DNA of 64,000 nucleotides from Fragum whitleyi (Eukaryota; Mollusca; Bivalvia; Cardiida; Cardiidae). Each line of letters opens with the position of its first letter. Position 1 is the first letter of the stretch. Shown one piece after another: positions 11,516-23,600 of the stretch. Below the pieces are notes generated by a model. It was given only the letters and a program-made list of their open reading frames with translations. It was not told where the DNA came from and searched no databases. The position numbers and the translations under genes were made by a program. The stretch covers positions 6,751,686 through 6,815,685 of the forward strand of contig OX411552.1 in NCBI GenBank assembly GCA_948146395.1. Direction: 5' to 3'.

Positions 11516-12632
11516 GTAACGTATTTTGTACGCTTGTAAAACCACAATGAGTCTTAAAATGACTAAACTTTATATTGATACCTTAAATTTCTAAATACAG
11601 TTATGGTTTATAGTTGATTTAGACAATGAGGGATTTTACAATAATTGCAATCAGATGAGATATGAATAAGCCTATGGTAATTGATGGGTAAATTGGTACT
11701 TTAGAGTAACGTATTTTGCAAATGGCTTGATGGCCAGATGCATATAAACATTTAAAATCTTCCATAGAAGAGAAGCGTGTAGAAAAACACAGTAAACAAA
11801 ACATTCAGTAGAGCATTGATGAATATAACATTTCTTTTGAATACATTAAATTGAAATTTAAATGTAACGTATTTTACTCCCATGCATTGCTTGTAAGGGC
11901 TAGATTTTTCAAGTCATAATGTAAATGGGCTTCAAATACATCCAAAATCACAAATATCATTAACAAAACACAATATCATTTAATTTTCACTAATTTACAG
12001 GTAATTTCTATAACAAGACATACAACTAAAATTGTTTTATGAAAATTCATGGGTTGGTTTCTTTAAAGTAACGTATCTCGCATTTGCCCCAGTGGCCAGA
12101 CTGCAAACAAATTTCATAATCTTCAATATTGCATAGGCTTTTAGAAAAGCATTGTTAACAATCTTCCCAATCGAGCAGCTATGAAAAAAATCATTTCTAT
12201 CTATGTGCCTTTCTTTGAAATTCAAAAGTAACGTATTTTACTTCCATATCATGCCTTCAATGGGGATTTATTTACAAAGTATTACTATGAATTTGGTCTA
12301 CATACAATTAGCAACATAAATTTTGGTATTAAAAGACCACCTCTGGTCATTATGACTCATTTTTTTCACTGTACAAACCTAAAATCTTGTCTGGAAAATA
12401 TGATGGGTAATTAACTTTGAGGTAACGTATCTCACTAACGCCCCACTTGTCAGAGTGCTAACTCTTAAGATGACCAGATTCTTCTAAAAATTCCATAAAA
12501 AGCCCCTTCAGTTAATCAGCAACACAAGTATATGTATAAGTCACATTTTTGTCATTTTGACTTCAATATTTTGGATCCTCTTTTAAAATTCATTTTCAAA
12601 ATTTTGTGGGGTGTGCTACTTTAAAGTAACAT
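11516..12632. repeat. Seven-unit GTAACGT array in the right arm of element 1
   Basis: GTAACGT (last copy GTAACAT) begins at 11516, 11706, 11864, 12068, 12228, 12422 and 12626. Intervals are 190, 158, 204, 160, 194 and 204 bases. One unit class is followed by TATCTCRCA and a GCC..GCCAGA block; the other by TATTTTACT. The two largely alternate, suggesting a dimer of about 355 bp. The left arm has the inverse word ACGTTAC at 8834 and 9015, and a variant at 9381. Such spacing is typical of subterminal protein-binding repeats; the binding role is inferred. Confidence 0.7.
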
Positions 12633-13194
12633 ATCTTACAAAAGCCCCACTCGCCAGAGTGCTAACATGTCTCAAAATGTTCTACATACCATGGACTTTC
12701 AGAAAAATATGGTCTACAAATTTCTCCTGGGGGGGAACAAAACCCATTCTGGCTCATGGACTAATATTGAAATAGGTTAAAACTTTAAGCTGCTTATCTC
12801 ATATATAAGCAAGACAGGATTAGGACACCTGCTATCTGATGTTGTAAGTTTCTGTGGCTCGTTGTTCCTGACAAAGAGTGCAGAAAATCTTATTGTTCCA
12901 TATAATGGTCGACAGGCAGTAGATCTGACCAACCTGAATTTAGTAAGCAAATACTTATAAATGAACTTATAAGCATATCATATGTTTACTGTCTTGTATG
13001 GCCTAGTTTATATTTCAGTAACATCATGATCAACCTAACTAATTGGTCATATTGAATATTGAAATACCCAGCAACATTAACTTTTAACAGCGGGGTCCTT
13101 ATTCAGAAGAAACATCAAAGTTCACACCACCAACGGAGTCGCTCTTCAGAAAAGGAAGATAACACAAACCTGGTATAATATGCCATGTTCACAA

Positions 13195-13880
13195 GAGGAT
13201 GAACATTCTGTGAAAGATTCTGTGCGTAAATGATATAAGGAGTTGTGTTACCAAGGAAATTTATATAAAGACCCATTTTTCCGTAAAGAGGCATTTTATC
13301 ACCAAACCCTATGATAATATGCGCATTGTCATATGGTAAGGAGAAAATTCTTTGAAAGTTTCATGAAAATATATCCATAAATGAAGGGTTGTGTAAACAA
13401 AAACTATGATGCAAAGCCCCCTTTTCCTTGACGTGACACGGCCTATTACAACTACATGTACACCTCCATGGAACTCACATGGTCACTTGATAAGGACAAT
13501 TCTTTGAAAGTTTTATAAACATGAATCTATAAACATAAACGGAGTTATATTAATAAGGAAGTTTATATCAAGGCCCCATTTTCCATTACGTCGCATATCA
13601 CCAAATGGCAAAACAATTGTGGTCATAGTCACATGATGACAAATATTCTCTGTTAAGATTTTTTGAAATTCCGCGCATAAATGAAGTTCTGTTGACAATA
13701 GATATACATGCCGCTTTTACAATGACGCTGCATATAACTAAACTATACAAACGTAAATAGTCACCAGAAAAGGAATATTTAGTGAAAGTTTCAAAAGAAT
13801 ATATAAATCAATAAAAAAATGTGTTTTGTTAACATTAAGGCCCCCTTACTTATGATCCAGTGTAAAATCAGCGGGACCAC
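13195..13880 (+). repeat. Degenerate ~145-bp tandem repeat, five units
   Basis: The theme 'attctttgaaagtttcat...ataaatgaagg...gttgtgtt...ggccccatttttcc' recurs with starts near 13207, 13346, 13498, 13643 and 13777. Units are strongly diverged with many indels and no common open frame. I read it as old tandem repeat. Confidence 0.6.
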
Positions 13881-13984
13881 ATCAATATGCACACAGTCAC
13901 ATGATTTAGAGCAGTAAGAGAAATTTTGATAATCTCCCAAGACCAAGTACTTTTATAAAGACAATCAATCGAAAACTGCGGACC

Positions 13985-14500
13985 CCAGAGTTTAAAAAAT
14001 AGTTTCTGATAGGAATTTTATTTGGCACCCTTGCCTGTGACGCTTCACGGATCTGGCCCTATTTCCAAAGGAATGGTCCTTGTGATGGTACAATCTTTCA
14101 GAAGAAGGACAACCTCGTGAAAACTCAAGACTTTAGAGGGTTAACGAGATTTTTCAAATTTAACCAAAAGCAGGCTTGTTTTCCATGATGCGTAATTTTG
14201 TCGGGACCATTTTGGAAAGGCATGAACTTTGTGATGGTATAATTACACTGTGCGAATTTTAAGTAATCAGATGGAAAAAAAAGTGTGGACTTTGGAAGAG
14301 TGTTAACAATATTTCAAATTCAATTTTATTTGGCCAATTTTCCTGTGACGCTTGACGATTCAAGCCCATTTACGCTAAGAAACCATACTTTAAATTGTAC
14401 AATCTTTCTGAGCAATTTTGAAGTCAAGCTGATGAAAACTTGTGTGCTAACGAGGATTTTCTAATTAAAGTTTCATCGTGCTCCTCTTCTCGCATCGCTT
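13985..14500 (+). repeat. Second degenerate tandem repeat, about three units
   Basis: The theme 'gatggtacaatctttc...' followed by 'atttggc...tttcctgtgacgcttgacg' recurs around 14090, 14234 and 14390 with heavy divergence. It appears to continue the array before it under a different unit sequence. No coding signal. Confidence 0.5.
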
Positions 14501-15812
14501 GTCAGATATGGACCAAATTCGATGGGAACAATCTAGTCTATGAGCCTGAAGGGCTTTGCCCCCCCCCCCTTCTTGAAATTTTGTACATCCTATTTTTCTA
14601 AAAAACCTATGGTAAACGGAACATTCTGGTACATGTTAGCACTCTCTTGAATGGGGATTTTTTAAGATACGTGACTTTATAGTAGCACCCTAAAGAATTT
14701 TAATAAAGAGTTTTAAAAGAGTAACTGAAAAATGAAAGTCAAAATGAATGAAAGTTCTTTTCTTATACCTATGTTTGTGTTGGTAAATAATTTTAGGACC
14801 CATTGATTGAATTGTTTTTGAAAAATACAGTCATCCTAAGAGGTGTGATATTACAGTAATATACGTTACCCTTAAATTCAAAGAAAACTAAGAAAATAGA
14901 ATTTAATTTTCCATCCCTAAGACACTGGGAATTTTGAGACTTGTTTACGCTCTTACCAGTGGGGCAATTGTAAGGTTCATTGTATTTCCATCAAATTTCC
15001 TTAAACCGATTTTTCTTGTTTTATAGTTAAAGTAATTTTAGGTCATCTGTTTTTGATATGTCTGATTCTAAAGGCATATGAGGCTAATTTATATCATAAC
15101 TAGATAAAAGAGCACTGAAATCGATATACGGAAGTAAAATCCCTTACATGTAAGTTTCAATTAAATGTATGCAAATTATATACTATATTCATCTCCCGCT
15201 GAAAATTATGTTTACAGTGTTTTCCTTAAAGCTGTGTTCTTTGAATGGTTGTGAGATTGTTAGGCCTCTGGTCATTGATCCGTTTGCAAAACACGTTACT
15301 CTAAAGTAAGCAATTTTCCCATCATTTACTAAAAGCTGGCTCATATGTCATATGATTGCAATAGTTATTAAATCCCTCATTGTTTTAGATAACTAGTAAC
15401 TATGACTGTTTAAAGTATTCCTTATGTATCAATTTTAATCTTTAATTATTTCAAGACTCATTTAGGTTTTAAAAGTCTGTAAAATACGTTACTAGATGTT
15501 TCTAGGATTACTTTTAAATGAGCCACAATCATTATTTGAAGAAAATATATCAAACATCGTGCAGTATTGTAACTTCAATGGTTTGAGACTTTTCCCCGTT
15601 TTCGAATAAATGATAATTATAAATGATGATAATTTAGTAACGTTACTTCTGAAGATAAGAGACAGTTTACATTGTGAAAAATGGAGAGCAAAATATCAAA
15701 TGAAAAACTGTTTCAACAATTAATTTCAGTATTTTTCCTTTCATTCTTTTAGAAAAAAAGGCTGATGAAAGGTGTAAATAAAGTAGAACAAACTTTCTTA
15801 TAGTTGAACATG

Positions 15813-16000
15813 AGCTTAGCCCGATTGGTAGCCCATTTGACTAGGTGGTTCATTGGGCTCCTGATCATGGGCATCCGGTGTCGGAAGCCTAAATTAACGG
15901 GTTAATTATCCAAAATCTTGGTAGAGTAGCTGGAGGCTGGTGTGATAAATGGCATGATAAATGAGAAATACCAGGAACCCATAGTTAGGTACTACGTTAA
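15813..16000 (+). mobile_element. Degenerate tRNA-derived SINE copy
   Basis: A tRNA-like head (cttagcccgattggtagccc) is followed by a body containing gtagctggaggctgg and gagaaataccaggaacccat. The body matches, in inverse, the SINE bodies at 29366-29590 and 48445-48665. The box B region is badly worn, so this copy is probably dead. Confidence 0.5.
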
Positions 16001-16114
16001 TATGAGTGTGATACTGTAAAAATTGTCTGAAATTCCCTTGAAACAATGCATAGCTATCTACTGTTTGCAAATGAATGTAAATCAAATTGCAGACAATCCC
16101 AATTTTGCTAAAAA

Positions 16115-16215
16115 GCGCAGTTGGTAGCGCGTCGGACTGCCAATCCGGAGGTCCCGGGTTCGATCCCCGACGGTGGCACTCATTCTTTCCGACTATTTGT
16201 CTCTCACCCATAGGA
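16115..16215 (+). mobile_element. SINE head with well-kept tRNA-like region
   Basis: The segment has box A-like gcgcagttggtagcgcg, an anticodon arm with loop CTGCCAA (anticodon GCC, glycine-like), and box B gggttcgatcccc. The 5' acceptor strand that should pair with cggtggca is absent. The following actcattctttccgactatt recurs, in inverse, in the SINE at 48445-48665. I therefore call it a SINE head and not a tRNA gene. Confidence 0.65.
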
Positions 16216-16848
16216 TAATGAAAGAATGGTCATTTCATGTTCAAGTGGATGGATGATCGCCACATACATTTTCATTTAGGTATTACAGAGTGTAATATGT
16301 TACACTCAAAAGATTTTTTTAGAAAATCAAACATACTAGCTGCTTCAATTCGACATTAAGAATCGCATCAGTTGTAACTCTGTATTTTCTGTGAAAAATG
16401 AATCGAATCTTAGATAGAATTGGCGCTTATGATTCATCCTTCATTCTGCAACAATAAATGAATGAAGTTAAATTTTACAGTTTTCACACTAAGATTTCAT
16501 TACAATCAATCTCTCATTCGGAGAAATAGCCTTTGATTTCACTTTCAAATTGCATATCTGTGTGACATTGCTGGCTATATTTCAATAAAAATGTAGATAC
16601 AGATTGTGTTAGAATAGAAATGATGAATTGTACAATGCCCTATTTAAGTTTTGTACTCATGATTCTTTGGCATAATTCTAAAATTTCATCGTGTGCACAA
16701 GTTACTGAATCTTCTGTTTACATTTATATTTATTTCAACCACTAAGCCAACAAGCCAGACAAACAAACGATAAAAAATGAAATACAAACACAATTCAATG
16801 AAAAACAAAATAAAACAAAAAATCGAATTTAAAGAACAACGGCATTGC

Positions 16849-17861
16849 TAGACCGTGAGCTGACTGTAGACCCCCTCCCCCCCACCGCCCCAGGGAGGAG
16901 TTTTGGTCACTATGATTTTTCATAAATTGGTAACTAAAGGGAGAATCATCAGAAATACATACATGACCTTCTATTGGTTTAAGAATCTCTCTTTACGATT
17001 TTGAATTTATGGAAACAACAGTACTAATATCTTACGCTTTTTTATGAGGTCAGTTCAATGCATGGCCGTTATTTTCATTGGTATTACGCAATAATTAACC
17101 AATAAATCATGACTATTTTTGTAATAAACGTTACCAAGCTCATAGATATATAATTTAGTCAATTCTGAGTCCAAATGGTGTTGTTTAATAATACGTTTAA
17201 CTCTTTCTATACCTTATAAGTTTTGTAGTACTACTAGCTATCTTAAACATTTTTTTATAAAGACATGGCATGGTACATACCTTGAAAATTTCATTAAGGG
17301 TATTTATTAATATTATTTTATTGACATTTATAAACTACAGTGTAACTTCTAAGTATCTATTACCAATTACATTGGCGGTATAACTGAAACAAACAACAAT
17401 TTCAAATTCCAAGTAACACATTAAATACGATCCTTCTTTTGCTATCCCATAAAACAGGTGCAAAACTGGCAACTGTAAAGCGACTATTTTAGTTAAATTT
17501 TGAGATAATGAGATAAAGCATTGTTTTTATACGAAAGATTTGGGTATAAATGAAAATGTAACGTATGTTACTCGTTAGAGTGCAATATTCATCTGGTTTT
17601 GATAACGATTTTTTGCTCTGAAATAGTTTAAGTAGAACATATTTTTCTATTTTCATAAGACAATGTTTTCTTCAAAATTTATGTGTTTTTTTTTCAAAGA
17701 TTTCAATGCCATATATCAAAATTTCATGGGTGGTGAGATAACGTTATGTTACATAATAAAGAGGGCTTACATGTCTTAAACAACTTGCAAGATATAGGGC
17801 TATATGAAAAATATGGTCCGCAAAACTCAACGGGGCGAAACCATTCTCAGCCCAAGGCCTA
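16849..17861. mobile_element. Foldback-like element 3 (1.0 kb), nested in element 2
   Basis: The left end tagaccgtgagctgactgta plus a C-run and 'tggtcactatgatttttcat' is matched in inverse at 17770-17861, ending tctcagcccaaggccta. GTAACGT and ACGTTAC words occur inside (about 17131 and 17559). Sequence homologous to the middle of element 1 lies on both sides, so this copy inserted into element 2. Confidence 0.6.
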
Positions 17862-18195
17862 TACACTGAAGTGCATTCATTTCATACAAATTGAAAAATA
17901 CAGTACTTGATTATGACCGTCATTTTTGGTTTCGAAATGTTTAAAGGCAATGATAAAAGACATACATAAAATTAGAGATAAGTAGTGTGCATGTCTAAGC
18001 AACAAAGAAATTTTGCAAGAAGTTTCAATTACTTAAATTTTGTTAGTTGTCATTGTACCCTGCCTGTGTAAGTAGACATGCAAACCGATGTATGATTGGA
18101 AAAATGTTTGCAGCGTTTTGTGATTCTGAACACAGGGCTGTATCGCTGAAGCTCTTCTGACCCTCGGTAAGTAGCACTTAAAATGTAAAAGGAAA

Positions 18196-18215
18196 CACTC
18201 ACACACACACACAAG
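18196..18215. repeat. (AC)n microsatellite
   Basis: Short CA dinucleotide run following the truncated end of element 2. Confidence 0.8.
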
Positions 18216-18528
18216 AAAAAACGTTTTCAGTAGATATCAACCAGATGTTCCATTTCCAAATAAAACTCCATCCAGGACGCTACAGTGGTCCTTCTGGAAT
18301 CTGAAAATCAGTCAAGTGCGAAAGTGCCTTCCCAAGTCAGCCTGCGTTGATTTGGCGGACTGACTAGAATCGACACTTTACGCACTACATGTACGAAATA
18401 GTTTCTTTTCGCTCGACGGTCACTTGTTTGCAAAAATCAAACGGATCCCAAACAAAGAAAACAAGGTTTGCGCATGTGCGTAGAATTAACTACAAGTAGA
18501 ATATTACGTGTTGGTGAAAGACAGTTTA

Positions 18529-18965
18529 CAGTTAAAAACATCGTGAAATTGACACTCATTTCGATCAAAATCATTCGAAATCATACCATCAGCGCTGCAT
18601 TCACTCATTTCAAACACTCACTCAAATCGATTAAAAACGCTCAGGAATCATTAGAAAACTCTTCGAAATCGTTCAATAGGACTAAATTTTAATTCAAACC
18701 GATCAAATTATTCTATGATTTCATTGGCTGGTGTGGATTTTAAAGTGTCTAGTTGGTCCTCGAAGACACATAAACTTAAAATAGCGTATATTTAATCAAA
18801 GGGAGGTAATAAAAATTGCTAATTGTGTTCATCTTGAACAAAATTAGCGATATAGGATTACCTCCGATTAGTTTCACTCAAAACTTGTTCCACACACTCA
18901 TTAAATTTCATTCATAAATCATTCCAAAATCATACATCGTGTCAATTTCGAAATGTTCTTAGTTG
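18529..18965 (+). repeat. Family M miniature transposon, full length, subfamily B
   Basis: TA-CAGTTAAAAACATCGTG on the left and cgaaatgttcttagttg-TA on the right. The central palindrome is well kept (gggaggtaataaaaattgct ... ggattacctcc). The middle differs from most copies, with 'gatttcattggctggtgtg' and 'cgaagacacat' blocks shared with copies at 33520 and 52459. Confidence 0.9.
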
Positions 18966-20066
18966 TATGAGCGCTTGAAACCCATATATATAGTTTATGA
19001 AGTTAAAGTCACCCATTCACGAAAATGTTTGAAAAAAAAAGTAGAAAATGCCAGAAATATTCAACGGTCTATCATCTCGTTGTGAATTATCGATTTTTCT
19101 TTGTCATTCGATTTTTATCGCTACAGTTAACAACATCATAAACAACATCATATCATTTGAATTTTATCGGTATGGGAGTACACCTCAGCTGGATCAATTG
19201 AAAATGTAAAGTTAAAGTTTAACATATGATTTGGTCAGACAGGATGGACTGGAATCAGACGGCACTTAAATGCAGTATGATCTGAGTCCACACTTCTTGA
19301 CTTGTATTTAATTGATGCGGAGATACGCCTAAGTCAGATAAGTTGAAGAGATTCCAAAATAAAGTAAAATATATCTGCACAAGGTATTGTCAGTCAGTGT
19401 GGCATAGGATCAGACACCACTGATAATGGGGATGATCCTGTACAGCACTGTCTGATTTAGTAAATGGTGATACACTTAAGCTTAAATTAGTGGAAAATGT
19501 CCCAAAAATGTCAATTTGTTACAAATCAAATATGATTTCAGCAAGAAAAAGGTTAATATATGTATTTATTATCAAACTGTTCATTTTCATTGTTTTTTGG
19601 AACCATGAATAAATATATTAAAATGTATTTGTGATTTTTGAAGTCAGGAATACATTCAGTATTTATGTAAAAATGTATTGAGTATAAATGAATAAAAATG
19701 TATTGAGCCTAGTCAGTTGGTATTCTGCATTGCTGCTTTGCATGCACAGTTTATATCAAAGGCATCTATTAGCAAGATCCTTTTTTTCTTCTTTTTATTG
19801 TACCCAAATTCAAATAAGCAGCCATGATGTTAGAAAAAAAAAAAAATAATAAACAATGTTTCAAACTTGTGTGCAAATAATTACAGTGCTTATTAATTGT
19901 TAACAAGTAAAATTTTATCAGACCTATTGATCCTTATCCTTTCGTTTTGCATAAGGTTCAAAGGTCCTTAAGTGTTGCATCAGAAGTGCATAATTTTTAA
20001 TCACATGTATGTATTCTAATATGAAAATGCACTTTTTTATCTATTTATTGTATTACTTTCACTCAC
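18966..20066. other. No firm feature; small hairpins
   Basis: AT-rich. Short hairpin-prone words with 'tcagac' cores occur near 19240-19450. If the exon at 20067-20111 is real, this is its downstream intron. Confidence 0.4.
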
Positions 20067-20111
20067 CTTTGTGCTGTTTCTTCAAAATCTGTTTGGATGC
20101 TACAAGGTAAT
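20067..20111 (-). CDS. Candidate 45-bp internal exon (unknown gene)
   Basis: On the minus strand a pyrimidine-rich tract and TTTTCAG precede 45 bases that end in AAAG followed by GTGAGT, a textbook donor. One frame is open and reads YLVASKQILKKQHK with split codons at both ends. A 45-bp length keeps frame if skipped or included. No partner exons are recognised on either side; the region upstream is filled by a LINE. The call rests only on splice-site quality and an open frame. Confidence 0.35.
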
Positions 20112-20450
20112 CTGAAAATAGAGAGGGAAGGAACCACAAAGAAAAAATTCAAATTGAACAAAAAAATGATTAAAGAATTTCAATAAAGAGTACCTACTGC
20201 AAGAAGGCCATTCAAGAAAATTGTATGTCTTTTAATTCTAAACACTATACGGAAATGTTTAATATTCTGGAAAATTTAAAAATTAATATTTTAATTAAGT
20301 CTAAGCTGAAAAATAAAAGTAGTAAGTGTCTGCAATTACATAAGTAAATTGAAAAAATATATATACATTAAATTGAAAAAAAAAAAAAAAACTAAATGAG
20401 AAAAGGAGAAATTGCTTGTTTTTTATCCTTTTCAAACCATGTTATATGTT
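20112..20450. other. No recognised feature
   Basis: AT-rich stretch between the candidate exon and the 3' tail of the full-length LINE. Confidence 0.4.
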
Positions 20451-20475
20451 AACAGAACAGAACAGAACAGAACAG
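20451..20475 (-). repeat. LINE 3' tail, (CTGTT)5
   Basis: Five AACAG units on the plus strand (CTGTT on the coding strand) directly follow gaataaagaat. This marks the 3' terminus made by target-primed reverse transcription. Confidence 0.85.
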
Positions 20476-20677
20476 ATTCTTTATTCAACAATATGACTTG
20501 AACACATTATGGTTCATCGTCAAAATACATGTACATACATAATACAAAACATGAATGAGTATGGACGTAGTTAACATGAAATATGGAAAATGCGGAAATA
20601 ATGAGGAAAAAAGAGTCTTACTATAGTTATTAGATGTATTGAGATGTATTGTATTTATACAGTCTAATAGATGACAT

Positions 20678-23600
20678 TTAGTTACTAATGTTATTTAATT
20701 CAATCTTTCTTTTATGCATCGCCTTGGTATAGAAAATGCCAACACTATTTAGGGTTTTGAGATTTTCTGAATTTAACAATTCTATTAATTTAAACATACT
20801 TGGATTATTATAATAATATTTCTTAAAATAAAGTCTTCTTAATTCGTTATAAGATGGGCAAACTAACAAAAAATGAAATTCATCTTCTACTTCATTAAGG
20901 TTGCATAAGGTACATAGTCTTTCGTTTCTATCTACGTTTCTATGGCGTCCAGTTTCAATAAAAAGTTGATGAGCGGAAATGCGTAACTTGACCACTGAGT
21001 TTCTATAAGATGTTATATTCATTTTATTTAGGTAACTAGAACAATTAAAACTGTCTTTTAAATGTTTAAAAATTGTTAAAGATGGTCTATTACTGATATC
21101 CTGATACCACTCACTTATGTAAATATCTACTAGTCTATTGCGAAATATTGGTAAAAATATTTTTAAATTGACAGATTCGGGAAATAACCATACGTCACAA
21201 AATCCAGTTCTTTGCAGTAAATCCCTTACTTTAGAAGTCCAAAGGTTTGAATTATTTATGTTCTTCATTTCATTTAAAACAGTTTGTAATATACAATTAG
21301 AATGTTTTTCTGAAAATAAATTAACAAAATATTTAACGATTCTGGTCTTAATATTTAAATGGAGTGGATACCTTCCTAGCTCACCGTAAATGGCGGCATT
21401 GCATGTTGATTGTTTAACGTTTAAGATTCGTTTAAGAAATTTTCTGTGAATACGTTCCGTCGCCTCACTCGTCACGAAACCCCATACCTCGCAGGCATAA
21501 TACTGAATAGATGCGACAAATGAGTCAAAAAGGTCAAGCATTATGTTTAAAGGTATGTCCTTATTCTTAGTAATGTAAAATAGATCGCTCATTGCACGAG
21601 TGGCTTTTCCAGATAATGTTTTTATAGCGTCTAAAAATGAGCCATTACTACTAAAAACTAAACCTAGGTAATTGAATTTAGAAACAATTTCTATATCTAG
21701 ACCAGAATAATTAAAACTTTGATTATTTATTGAATTCCTTCCTCGATTGAAAATTACTATTTTTGTTTTTTCAACATTAACCTTAAGCTTCCATTTTTCA
21801 CAATATTTTTGAAAGGCTGATAATAGGGCCTGTAGACCTTCGGCAGTGTCGGAGATTAAAACAGAGTCATCTGCAAAAAGGAGTAAATATATACACAATT
21901 GTCCAATTGTAAAACAGTCAGTAGTATTTTGTTGTAAAAACAACTCAATGTCATTTATAAAAAGAGAAAATAGAAAAGGTGAAAGCGATTCACCTTGCAA
22001 TAATCCAACGTCGTAATTGAATAGTTGTGAAATAGAGCTCATATGCTTAACACACAATTTGACTTCATTATATAATGAACGTATAACACTAAAAAGTTTG
22101 CCAGTGATGTTATTTTTTATAAGTTTAAACCATAACCCATTGCGATAAATGGAATCAAAACATTTCTCAAGGTCTATAAAGCAACAGTATAATTGCTTCT
22201 TTTCAAGAAATTGTTTTTGAACAAACGAATTCAAAATAAAAATTGCATCTACAGTACTATAATTAGATTTAAAACCAAACTGGGCGTCCGTTATAACATC
22301 ATATTTAATCGACCACGCCTTTAGACGTTCGTTGACCAATGAAGTGAAAAGCTTCGAAAAGCAGCTAGTCAGGGTTATGCCTCGATAATTGGCTGGGTCA
22401 GACTGGTCACCCTTTTTGTATATAGGTACAATTACACCATTTGACCAAGATTTGGGAAATATTTTTTTATCAAGTATATAATTAAATAATTTCAATAAAG
22501 GCTTATCAATATAATCAATACTTTCTTTGAAATATTCATATATTATATTATCATTTGAACACGATTTATTCGTGCCAAGTTTTTTGACACATTGTCTTAG
22601 TTCATTTATCGTAAACGGCATATCTAATTCTGAATAAATACAATCGTTAGATTCCGTGGCGTCGAAAGCTCGTAAAAAATCTTCACATTCTAATTCTTCT
22701 TGAACATCAAAATGTGATGACAATTTTTTGAAATGCTCATAAAATTCTAAAATGTCGATATCTGACCCTTTAGAACTATCCTTTTTCTGTTTAAAAATTT
22801 TCCAGAATTCTTTAGGTGTTTTATTTTTCATATTTTTCAAATCATCAGCCATTTTTCGGTTATATCTTCTTTTAGCAATTTTACAATAGTTTTTGTAATC
22901 CTTTTTCTTCAAAAGGAAATTTTGCCTGTTTATATCATTTTTCAATGAGTTGTATTGTCTAAGGGCATTTTCATAGATCGATTTTTTGTTTCTGCAGGTC
23001 TCGTCAAACCATTTTTTCATTGAGTATTCTGATTGATTACATAAATTTATGTTGTTTTTTCCTTTTCTACGATTTTCAAAATATTTCTTTCCAAAAGTAT
23101 TGAAATAGTCCGTAAATAAATTCACTAATTCTTCTGGTTCACTGTTTAAAGAAATACTATGTTCTAATTTTGTTTGAAAATCTTCGATAGAATTAGAGAT
23201 TTCAGAAATAAAATTTTCTCTGAAATCACTATTCCATCTATACGTAACATTTTCATTGTTTCTTGCGTTAGTTTTTATTATTGATTTATTAACTTCAAGT
23301 CTAAAAGAAAAAGGTGCGTGATTGGAATAAATATTAAAATCATGAATTGAAAAATCTAATATATAATCAAAATCAATAAAACTAGCCAAAAGATAATCAA
23401 CCGTACTTTCGCCGTTATGAGTAAAACAAGTAAATTTACCAATTCCACAATCATTTCCAAGTCTGCCATTTACTATATTTAAATTAACAGCCTTACACAA
23501 TTCTAATAAACACTCCCCAAACCGGTTTGATCCCCGGTCACTAAATGCCCGGGGGATAAAATCGGTCACGTGGCAATCAGACTGATCATGGTCGAAAAAC

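Larger units (their letters stand above)
8694..12763. mobile_element. Foldback-like 4.1-kb element 1 (long inverted arms of repeated units)
   Basis: The left end tagactatgggctactggg, followed by a C-run and an 'aattttgtacactatgattt' block, is matched in inverse at 12600-12763. Both arms then carry a shared block reading cgagtggggcttttgtaaga and a repeated ACGTTAC / GTAACGT word. No open frame of note is present. Long inverted ends made of internal repeats recall foldback (FB/Galileo-type) transposons, but the ends here (TA-TAG...CTA-TA) fit no superfamily I can name. Related copies lie at 14534-18060 and 16849-17861. Confidence 0.65.
14534..18060. mobile_element. Foldback-like element 2, inverted relative to element 1, right-truncated
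   Basis: Begins tagtctatgagcctgaaggg with a C-run, then runs as an inverse copy of element 1. Examples are tgaagataagagacagttta (15650 region) against 11310-11340, cttagatagaattggcgctt (16410) against 10545, and tagagataag (about 17975) against 10080. ACGTTAC words lie at 14863, 15293, 15486 and 15640, with a variant at 14669. It is broken by SINE sequence (15.8-16.2 kb) and by element 3 (16849-17861), and loses similarity near 18060, so the far arm is missing. Confidence 0.6.

Noticed and set aside
16115..16178. Functional tRNA-Gly gene
   Set aside because: The 5' acceptor strand is missing and the flanking sequence is shared with SINE copies.
18118..18175. Plus-strand exon ending at CTCG-GTAAGT
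   Set aside because: A possible acceptor (tttgcag) and donor exist, but every frame between them has a stop or no supporting neighbour exon.
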